A DNA stretch of 64,000 nt, taken from Thinopyrum elongatum. Its lineage: Eukaryota > Streptophyta > Magnoliopsida > Poales > Poaceae. Positions 11,283 to 23,745 of the stretch are shown one piece after another. The notes beneath the pieces are model-generated. The model saw nothing but the letters and a program-made list of their open reading frames with translations. It searched no databases and was not told the DNA's origin. Position numbers and translations under genes: made by a program. Within the stretch, counting starts at the first letter, position 1. Every line of letters starts with the position of its first letter. The stretch is from contig CM022301.1 in the NCBI GenBank assembly GCA_011799875.1, forward strand, positions 322,294,929 through 322,358,928, given 5' to 3'.

Positions 11283-12404
11283 TCATCGTTGGTGATCAAC
11301 AACTGGTTTAGCATCAGGTTCCATATTAATTTTGTGCTGATAGAGAGTGGGACTAATGCCTTTAAGATCATCAAGAGTATATCCAATAGCAGCACAATGC
11401 TTCTTCAGAATTTTCAATAATCTTTCTTCTTCATGTTCTGAAAAGTTAGCACTAATAATAACAGGATATATCTTCTCATCAAGATAAGCATATTTCAAAG
11501 TGTCTGGCAATTGCTTTAATTCAAACACATGAGCACCTTTAGGTGGAGGAGGACCTCCTAGAGTTTCAATAGGCAAATTGTGTTTAAGGAGAGGTTGTTG
11601 TTCAAAGAATATTTTATCTATTTCATTTCTTTCACGCAAGTGCATATCATTTTCATGGTCTAGCAAATATTGTTCTAGTGGATCAGTAGGAGGCATAGCA
11701 ATAGAAGCAAAACCAATTATTTCATCCTTACTAGGTAATTCTTTATTATGGGGTTGTCTACTAAACTTGGAGAAATTAAATTCATGAGACTCATCACCAA
11801 AGCTAACACTGACAGTTTGTTTATGGCAATCTATAGTAGCATTGACAGTGTTCAAGAAAGGTCTACCAAAGATAATGGGACAAAAGTCATCTTGTGGGGA
11901 ACCAAGAACTAGAAAATAAATAGGGTATTTTATTTTCCCACACAAGACTTCAACATCTCTAACAATCCCAAGTGGTGTGATGGTGTCTCTATTAGCAAGT
12001 TTAATAGTAACATCTATGTCTTCTATTTCAGCGGGTGCTATATCATTCATGATTTCGTGGTATAAGGTAAAAGGAATAACACTCACGCTAGCACCTAAGT
12101 CACATAAACCATGATAACAGTGATCTCCTATTTTAACTGAGACAACAGGCATGTCAACAACATGTCTATGTTTATCTTTTTCATCAGGTTTGGCAATTCT
12201 AGCAGCTTCATCACAGAAGTAAATAACATGCCCATCAATATTTTCTACCAAGAGATCTTTAACCATAGCAACACTAGGTTCTACTTTAATTTGCTCAGGA
12301 TGTTTAGGTGCTTTAATATTAATTTTGCGAACCACAGCTGATACCTTAGCATGTTCTTTTATCCTAACAGGGAAAGGTGGTTTTTCAATATAAGCAGTAG
12401 GCAC
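11283..12404 (-). pseudogene. inner Athila aspartic protease and linker to RT
   Basis: The retropepsin-like fold has 'GLCDLGASVSVIPFTLYHEI' (catalytic Asp in D-L-G-A-S) and 'CPIIFGRPFLNT'. After it, 'FELKQLPDTLKYAYLDEK' and 'IGYTLDDLKGISPTLYQHKI' are the conserved linker preceding reverse transcriptase. It is in frame with the gag remnant at 12492-12761 beyond a TAG. Confidence 0.88.
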
Positions 12405-12491
12405 AGCTGGATCAAAATTGTAAATGATAGTTTCATCTCTAGCTTTAATCGGTTCTTTAATTTCTTCTTTAATAGGGGGATGATATTTAAA

Positions 12492-12761
12492 CTACTTCTC
12501 CTTAGTGAGAACAACATGAGTAGTAAATGATTCACAAAAAGAGGCTACAATCTCAGAGTCAAGTCCATATTTAGTGCTAAACTTGTGAAAAGCATCGGTA
12601 TTCATAAAAGATTTAACACAATCAAACTCAAGCTTAATACCTGACTCTTTACCTTTGTCGAGTTCCCAATCTTCAGAGTTGCGTTTAATTCTTTCTAAAA
12701 GATCCCACCTGAATTCAATAGTCTTCTTCATAAAAGAACCAGTATAAGAAGTATCGATCAT
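12492..12761 (-). pseudogene. inner Athila gag C-terminal remnant
   Basis: An 89-residue segment rich in charged residues ('WDLLERIKRNSEDWELDKGKE'), in frame with the protease segment and ended by TAG at 12492-12494. No zinc knuckle is visible. Position between gag and protease is the basis for the call. Confidence 0.65.
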
Positions 12762-12868
12762 GGATTGATCATCACAAGAAAGTCAAGCATAAAAATTCTG
12801 AATGATAATTTCTCTAGAGAGCTCATGATTGGGGCATGAATATAACATTGACTTAAGCCTCCCCCAAG

Positions 12869-13312
12869 CTAGAGCGATACTTTCTCCTTCACGAGGCCAA
12901 AAATTATATATATATAATTCTGATCACGATGAACTAGATGCATAGGATAATTTTTTTGGTGAAATTCCAATTTCAATCGATTCCAGTTCCAAGATCCAAT
13001 ATCATCACATAGCCTATACCATGTCAATGCTTTTCCTTTCAAAGATAAAGGGAAAACCTTCTTCTTAGCTTCATCTCTGGATAAACCTGCAAGCTTAAAT
13101 AATCCACAAATTGCATCCACATATATCAAATGCATATCAGGATGTTCAGTTCCATCTCCTGCATAAGGATTAGCTAGCAGTTGTTCTATCATAACCGAAG
13201 GAGTTTCATAACCAATATTTTCAGTAGGTGCAGTAGGTTGAGGGGCAACTAATTGTGCTTCCGGTCGAGGTGAAGATACCCCGAACAAACCCCTCAAAGG
13301 ATGGTCTTCCAT
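12869..13312 (-). pseudogene. inner Athila gag N-terminal segment
   Basis: The first ATG in frame is at 13312. The Retrotrans_gag signature 'SLKGKALTWYRLCDDIGSWNWNRLKLEF' is clear near residue 100. The protein is cut at 12869 inside the capsid domain, and the continuation is in another frame, so it is frameshifted. It lies 65 bp downstream of the primer site in the sense of transcription. Confidence 0.85.
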
Positions 13313-13376
13313 AATAACAAGTGACAATAAATTTCAGCACGTAATAATAATTTTTCCTTACCAAGAGTGCTTCACT

Positions 13377-13393
13377 CCCCGGCAACGGCGCCA
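13377..13393 (-). other. primer binding site of inner Athila
   Basis: The minus strand reads TGGCGCCGTTGCCGGGG, the primer site common to Athila-lineage elements (tRNA-Asp type), 11 bp inside the 5' LTR that starts at 13405. Confidence 0.88.
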
Positions 13394-13404
13394 GAAAAGA
13401 GTCT

Positions 13405-14923
13405 TGATGACCCTAAAGTATAGGGGATAAATCGTAGTCCTTTTGATAAGTAAGAGTGTCGAACCCAACGAGGAGCAGAAGGAAATGACAAGTGGTTTTC
13501 AGCAAGGTATTTTCTGCAAGCACTGAAATAGTCGGTAACAGGTAGTTTGATAGCAAGATAATTTGTAACGGTCAAGTAATGGTAATGGTAAATAAAGTGC
13601 AGCAAGGTTGCTCAATCCTTTTGTGGAAAAGGACAGGCCAAAATGATCTCTTATAGTAAGCAACGTGTTCTTGAGGGCACACGAGAATTTCATCTAGTCA
13701 CTTTCATCATGTTGGTTTGATTTGCGTTCGCTACTTTGATAATTTGATATGTGGGTGGACCGGTGCTTGGGTGCTATTCTTACTTGAACAAACCTGCCAC
13801 TTATGATTAACCCCCTCGCAAGCATCCGCAACTACGAGAAAAGTATTAAGATAAAATCTAACCATAGCATTAAACATTTGGATCCAAATCGGTCCCTTAC
13901 GAAGTAGCGCATAAACTAGGGTTTAAGCTTCTGTCACTCTAGCAACCCATCATCTAATAACTACTCCACAATGCATTCCCTTAGGCCCAAATATGGTGAA
14001 GTGCCATGTAGTTGACGTTCACATGACACCACTAAGGGAATCACAACATACATATCATCAAAATATCAAACACATATCAAGTTCACATGATTACTTGCAA
14101 CATGACTTCTCCCGTGACCTCAAGAACTAAAGTAACTACTCACAAATGATATTCATGCTCAAGATCAGAGGGGTATTAAATAGCATAATGGATCTGAATA
14201 TATAATCTTCCACCAAATAAACCATATAGTAATCAACTACAAGATGTAATCAACACTACTAGTCACCCACAGGTACCAATGTGAGGTTCCGGTATAAAGA
14301 TTGAACACAGGAGATGAACTAGGGTTTGAGAGTAGATGGTGTTGTTGAAGATGTTGATGAAGATTGGCCTCCCAAAGATGAGAGGGTTGTTGGTGATGAT
14401 GATGGCTTCGATTTCCCCCTCTGGGAGGGAAGTTCCCCTGATGGAATCGCTCCGCCGGAGGGCAAAAGTGCTCCTGCCCAAGGTCCATCTCGATACGGCG
14501 GCTCTCCATGCCGAAAGTCCTCCCCTTATTTTTTCTAGGTCAAGATGACTTAAATACCAGAAGATGGGCACCGAAGGTGGGTTGGGCTGACCACAACCCA
14601 CCAGGGCACGCCTGGGGGGCCTGACGCGCCCTGGTGTCTTGTGGTCGCCAGGTGGCCCCCCTCCGCTAGTTATTTTCTCTAATATTTTTCATATATTCCA
14701 AAATAATTCTCCGTGAAGTTTTAGCTTATTTGGAGTTGTGTAGAATAGGTATCTTTGACGTAGCTTTTTTAGGTCCAGAATTCCAGCTGCCGGTATTCTC
14801 CCTCTTTGTGTAAACCTTGCATTTTATGAGAAAAAAGGCATTAGAATTACTCCATAAAGCATTATTATGCATAAAAACATTATAAATAATAGTAGTAAAT
14901 CATGATGCAAAATGGACGTATCA
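13405..14923 (-). repeat. inner Athila 5' LTR
   Basis: 1519 bp, equal in length to 5026-6544. On the minus strand it begins TGATACGTCC at 14923. Open frames at 14263-14601 and 13499-13693 have counterparts in the other LTR and are not genes. Confidence 0.92.
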
Positions 14924-16244
14924 AAGGCCCGTGGGGCCCACAAGGCACCAGGACATGTCAGAGGCCCCTGACGCGCCCTGGTGGATACTGGGGCCCACAT
15001 GCCCCCTCTCCACCGCCTCTAAGCTCTATAAATACCCAAATATTCCAGAAACCCTAGGGGAGTCGATGAAACACATTTCTAGCCGTCGCAAGTTCCAGAA
15101 CCATGAGATCCAATCTAGAGCCCTATTCCGGCACCTTGCCGGAGGGGAACACGATCACGGAGGGGTTCATCATCCTCATTGGTGCTCCTCCGATGATGCG
15201 TGAGTAGTTTACCACAGACCTACGGGTCCGTAGGTAGTAGCTAGATGGCTTCTTCTCTCTTTTTGATTCTCAACACAATGTTCTCCTCGATGTTCTTGGA
15301 GATCTATTTCATGTAATGAATTTTTGCGGTGTGTTTGTTGGGATCCGATGAATTGTGAGTTTATGATAAGATCTATCTATGAATATTATTTGAGTCTTCT
15401 TTGATCTCTTATATGCATGATTATTATAGCCTCGTATTTCTTCTCCGAAACTTTGGTTTGGTTTGGCCAACTAGATTAATTTTTCTTGCAATGGGAAGAG
15501 GTGCTTTGTGATGGGTTTGATCTTGTGGTGCTCAATCTCAGTGACAGAAGGAGAAGTGACACGCATGTATCGTTGCCGTTAAGGATAAAAGGATGGGGTC
15601 TATTCCTACATGAATAGATCTTGTCTTCATCATGTCATCGTTCTTATTGCATTACTCCATTTTTCCATGAACTTAATATATTAGATGCATGCTGGATAGC
15701 GGTCGATGTGTGGAGTAATAGTAGTAGATGCAGGCAGGAGTCAGTCTACTAATCTTGGACATGATGCCTATATACATGATCATTGCCTTGGATATCGTCA
15801 TAATTATTTGTTCTTCTATCAATTGCCCAACAGTAATTTGTTTACCCACCATATGCTAATTTTCTCGAGAGAAGCCACTAGTGAAATCTACGGCCCCCGG
15901 GTCTATTTCCTATCATATTGTTTTCATATATATTATTCCAAAAACCCAAAAATACCTTGCTGCACTTTTTCTTTATTTATTTTATTTTGTGTTTTTGTCA
16001 GATCTATTTATCAAATCTCATACAATTTAATCCATCTCAATACCGAGGAGGGATTGACAACCCCTCTTACGCGTTGGGTTGCAAGTATTTGTTATTTGTG
16101 TGCAGGTGTTGTTTACATAGTGTTGCTTGGTTCTCCTACTGGATTTGATAACCTTGGTTTCATAACTGAGGGAAATACTTACCGTTGCTGTGTTGCATCA
16201 TCCTCTCCTCTTCAGGGAAATACCAACGTAGATACAAGCAATCA
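14924..16244 (+). repeat. outer Athila 5' LTR, right portion
   Basis: Resumes the LTR interrupted at 5025 and matches 47908-49199, including the shared '…AACCCTAGGGGAGTCGA…' leader and the end AAGCAATCA. The first five bases are the inner element's target duplication. The open frame at 15706-16419 crosses the LTR end and is not coding. Confidence 0.88.
15026..15034 (+). promoter_or_regulatory. TATA box of outer Athila 5' LTR
   Basis: CTATAAATA lies in the middle of the LTR, repeated in the 3' LTR at 47989-47997. Confidence 0.65.
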
Positions 16245-16255
16245 GGAAGAATTTT

Positions 16256-16272
16256 TGGTGCCGTTGCCGGGG
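16256..16272 (+). other. primer binding site of outer Athila
   Basis: TGGTGCCGTTGCCGGGG begins 11 bp after the LTR end at 16244; it differs from the inner element's site by one base. Confidence 0.85.
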
Positions 16273-16438
16273 AGACATCATCAACATCTATCAGGTACCC
16301 AATCACAAATCTCATCTCCTTGCAATTTACATTATTTGCCATTTGCCTCTCATTTTCATCTTTTTGTTTGCCTTTTTTTCGTTTGCCTTTTTTTCGTTCG
16401 ATCTTTTGTTTGTGTGTGATCTTGTTTGCGTAGTCACG

Positions 16439-16945
16439 ATGTCTCAAGAAAATACAAAATTGTGTGATTTTTCCAATACTAATAATAATGATTTTTATTA
16501 GTACTCCGATTGCTCCTCCCGCCACTAGTGCGGAGTCTTATGATATTAATGCCGCTTTGTTGAGTCTTGTTATGAAAGAGCAATTTTCCTGTACTCCTAA
16601 TGAGGATGCCGCATCCCATCTGAACACTTTTGTAGAATTGTGTGATATGCAAAATAAAAAAGATGTGGACAGTGATATTGTGAAATTTAAATTGTTTCCT
16701 TTCTCTTTGAGGGATCGTGCAAAAATTTGGTTTTCTTCTTTGCCTCGCAATAGTATTGATTCTTGGGATAAGTGCAAAGATGCTTTTATTACTAAGTATT
16801 TTCCGCCTGCGAAAATTATTTCCCTTAGAAATCAAATCATGAATTTTAAGCAACTTGAGCATGAACATGTTGCATAATCTTGGGAAAGAATGAAATTGAT
16901 GCTAAGAAATTGTCCTACTCATGGTTTAAATCTATGGATGATTAC
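16439..16945 (+). pseudogene. outer Athila gag, truncated and frameshifted
   Basis: ATG at 16439 opens a frame ('MSQENTKLCDFSNTNN') that stops near 16500; the gag domain continues in another frame to 16877 with 'FPFSLRDRAKIWFSSLPRNSIDSWDKCKDAF', a clear Retrotrans_gag signature. A TAA at 16875-16877 interrupts it, and gag-like sequence goes on ('SWERMKLMLRNCPTHGLNLWMI') to about 16945, where the copia-derived sequence begins. Confidence 0.85.
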
Positions 16946-17317
16946 ACAGGCTGCACTATTGGGAAGTATCCGAAGCTCAACTTCATCTGCTGATGGACCC
17001 CAAACTTGTTGGTGATGAATGCATAGAGACAAATCCAAAGTATCTAGCGTATGAGAACAAAGTGCTATTCTACATCCTCTGCAACTCCCTCACGCCAACA
17101 AACAGGCCAGAAACCATCAATGGCATCGTGGGAAATGCACTTCTTGCCACTGCTCAGGGCATTCGTTTTGACATTCCGGATCTTTTCATTCGCAACTTGG
17201 CCTGCGCAGCTGATAGCCCTCAAGCATTGAAGCCATATGCACCTTGGGTCATGTTTGCCATTGGGCAGCTCATTGAAGAAAAGTTCTTCTGCCTATATGT
17301 TCCGAAAGTCTATATGC
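16946..17317 (+). pseudogene. SIRE-like ORF2 (partial copy), segment before LARD insertion
   Basis: Encodes 'HYWEVSEAQLHLLMDPKLVG' … 'KPYAPWVMFAIGQLIEEKFF', nearly identical to 39940-40310 in the full copy. The true reading frame is broken at TATGC (17313-17317) by the LARD and resumes at 30230. No known catalytic motif. The protein is described under 37212-40949. Confidence 0.75.
17313..17317. repeat. target site duplication (left) of LARD: TATGC
   Basis: TATGC precedes TGTGGCACC at 17318 and is repeated at 30230-30234 after …GGTGTCACA. The uninterrupted full copy near 40303-40313 reads CTATATGCCACC, confirming the empty site. Confidence 0.93.
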
Positions 17318-20300
17318 TGTGGCACCCCGGCTCAGAGAGACCGGAACACCCCATATTCCAGCCCAGAGATCAAGTCTTCTGGAATACGACACTGCTTGGA
17401 ATAGAACAAATCAACTCTTATTACAATCGATATGCATACAAGGGTTTCGATATAACAAGGAATTACATCAGCACGGCGACACTACGCCTGCAAGGGTTGC
17501 TCTATGCAAGCAATAGAACAACTCGAAGCAGCGGAATAACTACTAGCAGCGGAACAGCGACGACGGTGATGGACTCCACTCAGCAGGGACTCTGGCTAGA
17601 ACGCGTATCCTAGCTCGCAAACTCGGGATCCTCGGCAATCAAGCAAACACGGCATGACCTGCAAATTGGCATGACATGCCAGGTGAGTACTTTGAATGTA
17701 CTCGCAAGCTCACAGCAACCAAAGCAATCAAGACAAACAATAGCATGGCATTTACAGGTTAAACAAGGATGAGCATGATACCACTGGAACAACATAAGAT
17801 GAACATGTTGAACATAACACATCTAGCATCATATGAACATGGCAATGTTACTCATGATATGCACAAGATGATACTAGCATGCAACATATTTAACATCACG
17901 ACCCACTTACTCTATTTGCAGGTTACCTCGTAACCACCACCTGTATCAACTTACCAACTTGGACATCACACGATCATCCCAGGACCAACCAAGCTTGGTA
18001 TTATCAATATCGTAGTGATCCTATGAACACAAGGAGCTAGATCTTTACCCGGGATTATCACATGACACCAGAAATATCAACCAGCCTCGGTATCCATGAT
18101 ACCACTGCGATCCTCTCGCGGTCACATAAAGATCAACCAACTTCTTTTCTCATCGAACCAGGGATATTATTAAGCAGGTTATTATTACTGTTGACCCATA
18201 GTGTGACCTACTACAAACTGGGCCCATATCCGCGGGCACGACTATCGATAGATTAAACACACTCTGAAGAGGTTAGTACACTGTAACCACACTACGGAAC
18301 CCAAGGCCTCGTGCTCCCATTCGGGTGGACCAGCGGCGTTCCGACAAAACCGATCTACTGCATGACACCCTCCCGGCCACTCCGACAAACTCCCCTTTGG
18401 GCTAAGTCATGGGTGGCCTCGATGTCACCTCGTGAAATCCAACAGCTACCGTCGTGGCAAAACAAAAACGGTCCCAAACGGGGACATGAGATCTCAATAC
18501 CAACCACGGGCACACAAGGCTTATGTCCGCCTACCTGATAAGGGTAGCGCGCGCCCATAACCTTTCCTAGTTGGAGGCACCAGCGAGAGGCATGACAATA
18601 GACCAAGTTAGGACCTTCCCATACAGGCAAGTGTGGCTGCACTGGTCAGCTCGATTCGATGGCACTATGACTCAGCCAACAGGTGTTCAAGTTCGATTAA
18701 AGTCCAGTTCAACTTGGATGTAATAAGCTGAGTCATAATAAAAATAGCATGATGAAGTGACAAATGCAGACAAGCATGATATCAACATAAGCATGGATGA
18801 GCAACATAACCATCAAGCATATCAACAACAATAAATCCTTTATGCAAATGAGCATGGCATCATGACAAGCATGAATATCACAAGTATAACACTATACAAA
18901 AGCATAACATGACAACTACCATCATAAATAATTACTAGACAAGAGCATGGCAATATATTAGCAAGTAAACAATTACCCAACAAGATGCAAATGATCATAG
19001 CATAAGGATGAGCATGGGTTCACAAGCATATATAATGCACTCACAAACTATTATCATGCACCAAAATATTTTATTATTCAAGTAGAAAACCATTGCTACT
19101 GCAAGGCTCTCATGCAAGTGGCTGTCGTGGCTTGCCTGGGGATGAAGAATACTCCGGGAAGAAGTGCGATGAACTCGCGGAACGATTCACCGGAAAGGAT
19201 TCTCTCTCGGAGGGGGCTAGATAAGGGCAAGGGCAAAATGGTCATTTCTAGTATGTGAACACATAGTGAAAATGATACCAATAGATTGGGCTCGACGAGA
19301 CGAAGACGTGGGCTTTGGAATCACCTGATTCGGAGTTACGGTTGCGAAGATACGGACGGAAGAAGAACAGGGACTAATCTGTAAAGATTTCTCCAGAAAC
19401 AGGTCCCTGGAGGCTGAAAACAAAAAACGTATTTCAGAGAATACGCTTTCAGAACAGGGAAAGCGTACTTTGAGCTGAAGAAGAATCAAAAGACGTTTTC
19501 TAAAAAGGGAAACGTATTCTGGGGAATACGCCTCCACTTACCACGTCAACGGGGTCGGCTGGGTCAACGGATAGAGGCTTATAGGCGGGCCCCACGGCTG
19601 ACTCCTCTCTCTCTCCCGTCTTCTTCTTCAACCTCCGACAGGGAGTAGAGCCGGCGCCGGCCGGGCTCAACACTGACGCGTGGGGGCACGACGGCACGTG
19701 AGGAGGGGCGGGACGAGCTTGCGGGGCTCAGCCGCACCCGCAGGAGATGCCGACGGGCTCGGGAGGGAACGGAACAGGGACGGCGGAGAAGCTTCTGGTC
19801 GGGTGCTCGCCAGCGACGACCTGGTGGCTCCGGCCACCTCCAGCCAAGGGGGAGGCACCGACGAGCTCAGGGAGGAGCGCCGCGTCCTCCTGACGCGGCA
19901 TCAACACCGGGTAGGGGTTGAGATGGCGGTGATGCACGGAGGCAGAGAGCACTTGGCGGCGGTCGGACTAGGGGACACGCGGCCACGAGCACTCCGACGC
20001 CGAACTGAGGGGTGGGGGAGATGCGCCGGACTCTGGTGGATGCTCTGGTGGAGAGAATGGGAGAGGGGAGGGCCTGGCTTACTCGAATTTGAGCCAGACC
20101 GACGGCGACAATGGTGGGCGGCGGTGGACAGAGGCGAGGTGGGGCAGCTCCGATGGGCGGGGAAGGAAGGGGAGGGAGCTGCGAGCTATGGAGGACCTCG
20201 GACGTTCTACTTATAGCCACGGGGAGGCTCGGGAGCGCTCGAGAAGCTCCGGCCGACCAGACAATGTAGGAGCAGGGGAGCCTAGCGTCACGGGCGAGCT

Positions 20301-21780
20301 TGATGGCGATGCGTCGGCGGTGAGACAGGACAGGGTAGGGGCACGAGACGACACAGGGGATCACGGGGGAGCTGCAGGACACGGCAAACGCTTGCGATGA
20401 GGAGGAAACAGACGGGGACAGGGGCTCCACTTGCCATAGCGCGCTGGCGTGCATGCCAGACACGCAGTCACCGCGTGAACTGGCGCACGCGGTTGCACCC
20501 TGGCCGGCCGACCATGTCCAGTAGATTGGTCATTCAAAGGAGAAGGCCAAAGAAGAAAGAAACGGGCATAGTAGAGATTGAGATGACCATAGCTAGCAGA
20601 TTTGCTCAGGAACAACAAGGTGTTTGTGCTGTGGTGAGGAAGATACAAGAGCGGATAGACTCGGGTCTTTGGCTGGGTGTGATCACACACTAAGATGATC
20701 ACCTCTGCAAATTTGCAGCTCATTAGGATGAAGATAAATGGCACTTGTTGTACAAACCACCATTCTGTACAGAAATGCAAACAATGAAGTGGCACGCACA
20801 TATCAAATGGGATTGAGCTGAATTTTTGTGGAGATGAGTTATATAAGCATATCAAGCTATTTTAAAATTTCATACCATTTGGATACACCAAAATGGTACT
20901 TGCTTCACAATGCAGCCCTCTGGACAGAATCTTAGAAAAATTCTAGAGAAATAATGGATGAATGAAATGAGCCCAAATTTAATGGAGAGGGTTTATATGG
21001 GTAGGATCATGTCCTGGTAAATTTTCAGCAATAATGAAGCAATATAAAATATAGTTGCTTCACAACCTAAAAATCTAACCAGAAACCAAGATTTGATTCT
21101 GAGCTCACATAGAGTGATGACATGAGCTCAAATTTGGAGGAGAGTCATGATTGATCATATGAAGGACCTTCCAAAATTTCAACTCATTTGGATTACCCTA
21201 GCTAGTACTTCCTTCACAAAGGCTTCCCTCAGACAGGAACTTTGGAAACTTGCTGAGGAAGGTTCACTAGGCAAATGGAGTTGAATTTTGTCATGTGGCC
21301 ATGATATGGATAGGAAAGAGTTCCCAAAAATTTTGGGGGCAAGCAAGCAAAGATAAATAGCACTTCCTTCTCAAAAAGCCACTTAGGGCAGAATGAGAAA
21401 AGGAATATTTGTGAATTATCTTTGATGATGCCAAGGAAGGGTTTTTACATATCTGTGGAATATATGACCCAAACAATTTATGAGAATTATTTGGGAATTT
21501 TGGGAGTGACAAAAATATAGGTTGTTTCACAACCTAGGGCAAAAAGGATTATTCCTTTAATAGAAAAAAGGAATATTCCCAAGAAAAAGAATATTGGGAT
21601 TGGTCCAAGAGGGAAATGACATGATCTAGGGATGGATTGGATGATGACAAGCCATTTGTGAGACTTGAGAAGAGATGATCTTCCCAAGTTTCAAGGCCAC
21701 AGAGCCACAGAAAAAGAAATCCAAGCAAAATCCATATAAAATCAAAAGAAAAAGAAAGGGCCAAAATCCAGGGTGTCAAA
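17318..21780 (-). repeat. LARD 3' LTR
   Basis: Matches 25047-30229 over its whole length apart from the block inserted near 25408. On the minus strand its start is TTTGACACCC instead of TGTGACACCC, a small terminal change. GC-rich open frames at 19680-20400 differ in frame and length between the two LTRs, which argues against coding. Confidence 0.9.
20207..20218 (-). promoter_or_regulatory. TATA box of LARD 3' LTR
   Basis: The minus strand reads GGCTATAAGTAG, followed by GC-rich leader. The same word occurs at 28656-28667 in the other LTR. Confidence 0.55.
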
Positions 21781-22822
21781 AACCTTCCCCCCTTAAAGAA
21801 ATCTCATCCTCGAGATTTGGTTGCTCAGGGAAAAAGTATGAATATTCTGTCTTAAGGAAACCATTTCCATCTCGGGTATCCTTTTTCCTTATATGATGTT
21901 CCCGTTGATTTTCATATGACTTGACTGTCTCGCTCTGGGGTGGTCTGCTTTATGTATCCATATGCTGGCAGGCCTTACCTCATATGTTACTTTGACTCCC
22001 ATTTCTTTTATATCTGCCGGCTTAACGGGGTGCGGTAGATTATCATGGCTGCAATATATGCCCGTCTCACAAGTCCGAGAGTTGTTTCTGATGGATTTGT
22101 CACACTGACCACATTTCATGGAGTTGTGAACAACTTTGTTGGTGGACACCAAATATCTTACTCCTTGCATTGGGTTGCTCAAATAGCTGCATGTCCCTCC
22201 GGGTTCAACACAGTGTTGTGAATCATACTGTTCTCCTGGCGGAAACTGACTTCTTGCATGTATCCCTGAATCATTTCGGCTAGCTCCACTGTCTTGAGTA
22301 TTAGATCCGTACCAAAGATTTGACTGTCGCCAGTCGTGACCAGCATAAAGGTGTACGACCTTATAACTAGAGCATCTCGAGACTTGACGGACGGTGGTTC
22401 CGGCAGGCTATCCTTTAACTGATTCCCATATGCGAGGGCACATGCTTCGAGAATATTGTTCAACATTCTGATTACTCATCCTGTCGGTATATCCATGTGA
22501 ATCATGCAACAATTATCATACCTGTATTGCCGGTCTTGCTCCGTCATTATTGGTTTCTTTGTCTAGATCCTTTGCTGGAAGGAGCTTAGCCATATATATT
22601 CTCTATGGGACCATAGGTACTGTCAGGGGAAATATTTCGACATGCGTACTTTTATCCTCATCTCCTGACATGATAATATCGTTTAAATGGCAGGTTCATC
22701 GTCTCGCAAGTTTTAACCGTAGGGAAATGATCATCCGAACCTTTGCAAGAAATCGGCAAATAAATCAGCAGCCACCAGAACGGTCTTTACAACTCAGATT
22801 TGGGGCATTACTGAAATAACTC

Positions 22823-23070
22823 AACCACGGCTCAAGACGGCCGAAAAGCAGCCCAGAGCATGAGACCATGTTGATAAGAAGAAAGTGGCAGTTCCCTAAG
22901 ACGGCCAAAAAGCAGCTCAGAGCATAGGGCCACTGTCACAAAAAGAAACTCAACAGCTGTACGAGACAGCCGGAAAGCAGCTCAGAACTCGTGACAGTTG
23001 TTGAATAGAGAAATATAAAGTCGGCATCCACCCCGGACGGCCAAAAACAGCTCAGAACACAGGCGTGGTG
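22823..23070. repeat. degenerate repeat 'gacggccaaaaagcagctca' in LARD interior
   Basis: A motif close to GACGGCCAAAAAGCAGCTCA followed by 'gagca' or 'gaaca' occurs four times (about 22840, 22900, 22965, 23035) at 60-70 bp spacing, alternating with unique sequence. Confidence 0.65.
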
Positions 23071-23394
23071 CCGTCACCGGAGAAAAGTAGACAAGGGATC
23101 ATCAAGATCATATACCAGGTTCACAGGTACTTGTACAGAGCTCACTGTTGTCGTCAATCTTCATAGTCCTTTGTCACACTGAGGCGTATAACTGGCTTCC
23201 TTCTTTTAACAATACTCATGTGGTTGTCAGATTCTATTTACATCATCGTTCGAGTGACTTGCAAGACCTTGGTTGTATGCTCACAATGAAAGCATGTGTA
23301 GCTGAGCATTTGGTTCCTGCTGGCTCGTGTTCCTGACCAAACGGTTGTGGATTTGATTTTTAAGATGCACTGCCATATGCTTTCAACTCGCTGT

Positions 23395-23745
23395 GTAATA
23401 CCCTCTACCAGTGCCATACTGAGGAAGCTTGGATGGCTTGTGTTGGAAGCCATTGAGAGTATCTTGCTGAGGAAGACTGAATAGCTTGTGCTTGAAGCTT
23501 TCATCGAGGCAGCTTGTTGAGGAAGACTGGGTACCGTACTTCAGAAGCTTCCCCCCTTAAAGACTTGCTGGGGAAGACTCGGTACCTTGTGCTGGAAGCT
23601 TTTGCAGTAGCTTACGGAAGAAGCCTGTGTACCTTGCACTGGAAGTCATCCATATATCGTACTCGAGAAGATAGAGGAATCTTGCAATTGGAACTTCTCG
23701 GGTAGCTTGTGAGGGAAGACCGAGTTGCTTACACCAAAAGCTTCT
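23395..23745. repeat. degenerate 50-60-bp tandem repeat in LARD interior
   Basis: Units built around 'gctgaggaagactg…taccttgtgctggaagctt' recur about six times. The repeat encodes no stable frame. Confidence 0.65.

Larger units (their letters stand above)
5026..14923 (-). mobile_element. inner Athila-like Ty3-gypsy element (autonomous type, now degraded)
   Basis: Two 1519-bp LTRs enclose, on the minus strand, primer site, gag, protease, reverse transcriptase, RNase H, integrase, a small downstream ORF and polypurine tract. Total length is 9.9 kb. It sits inside the 5' LTR of the outer element with a near-perfect 5-bp duplication. Coding sequence has at least two frameshifts, several stops and a deletion of the integrase core. 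The LTRs resemble the Triticeae Athila group (Sabrina/Fatima type); I do not assign the exact family. Confidence 0.92.

Noticed and set aside
15706..16419. 237-codon open frame, plus strand
   Set aside because: It lies across the outer Athila LTR and leader; the matching region at 48664-49120 is shorter and shifts frame. No domain, so it is chance openness in T-rich LTR sequence.
19680..20463. Overlapping GC-rich frames of 178 and 198 codons on both strands
   Set aside because: They are in a LARD LTR. In the partner LTR (28142-28669) the frames have different lengths and ends, as expected for non-coding GC-rich sequence.
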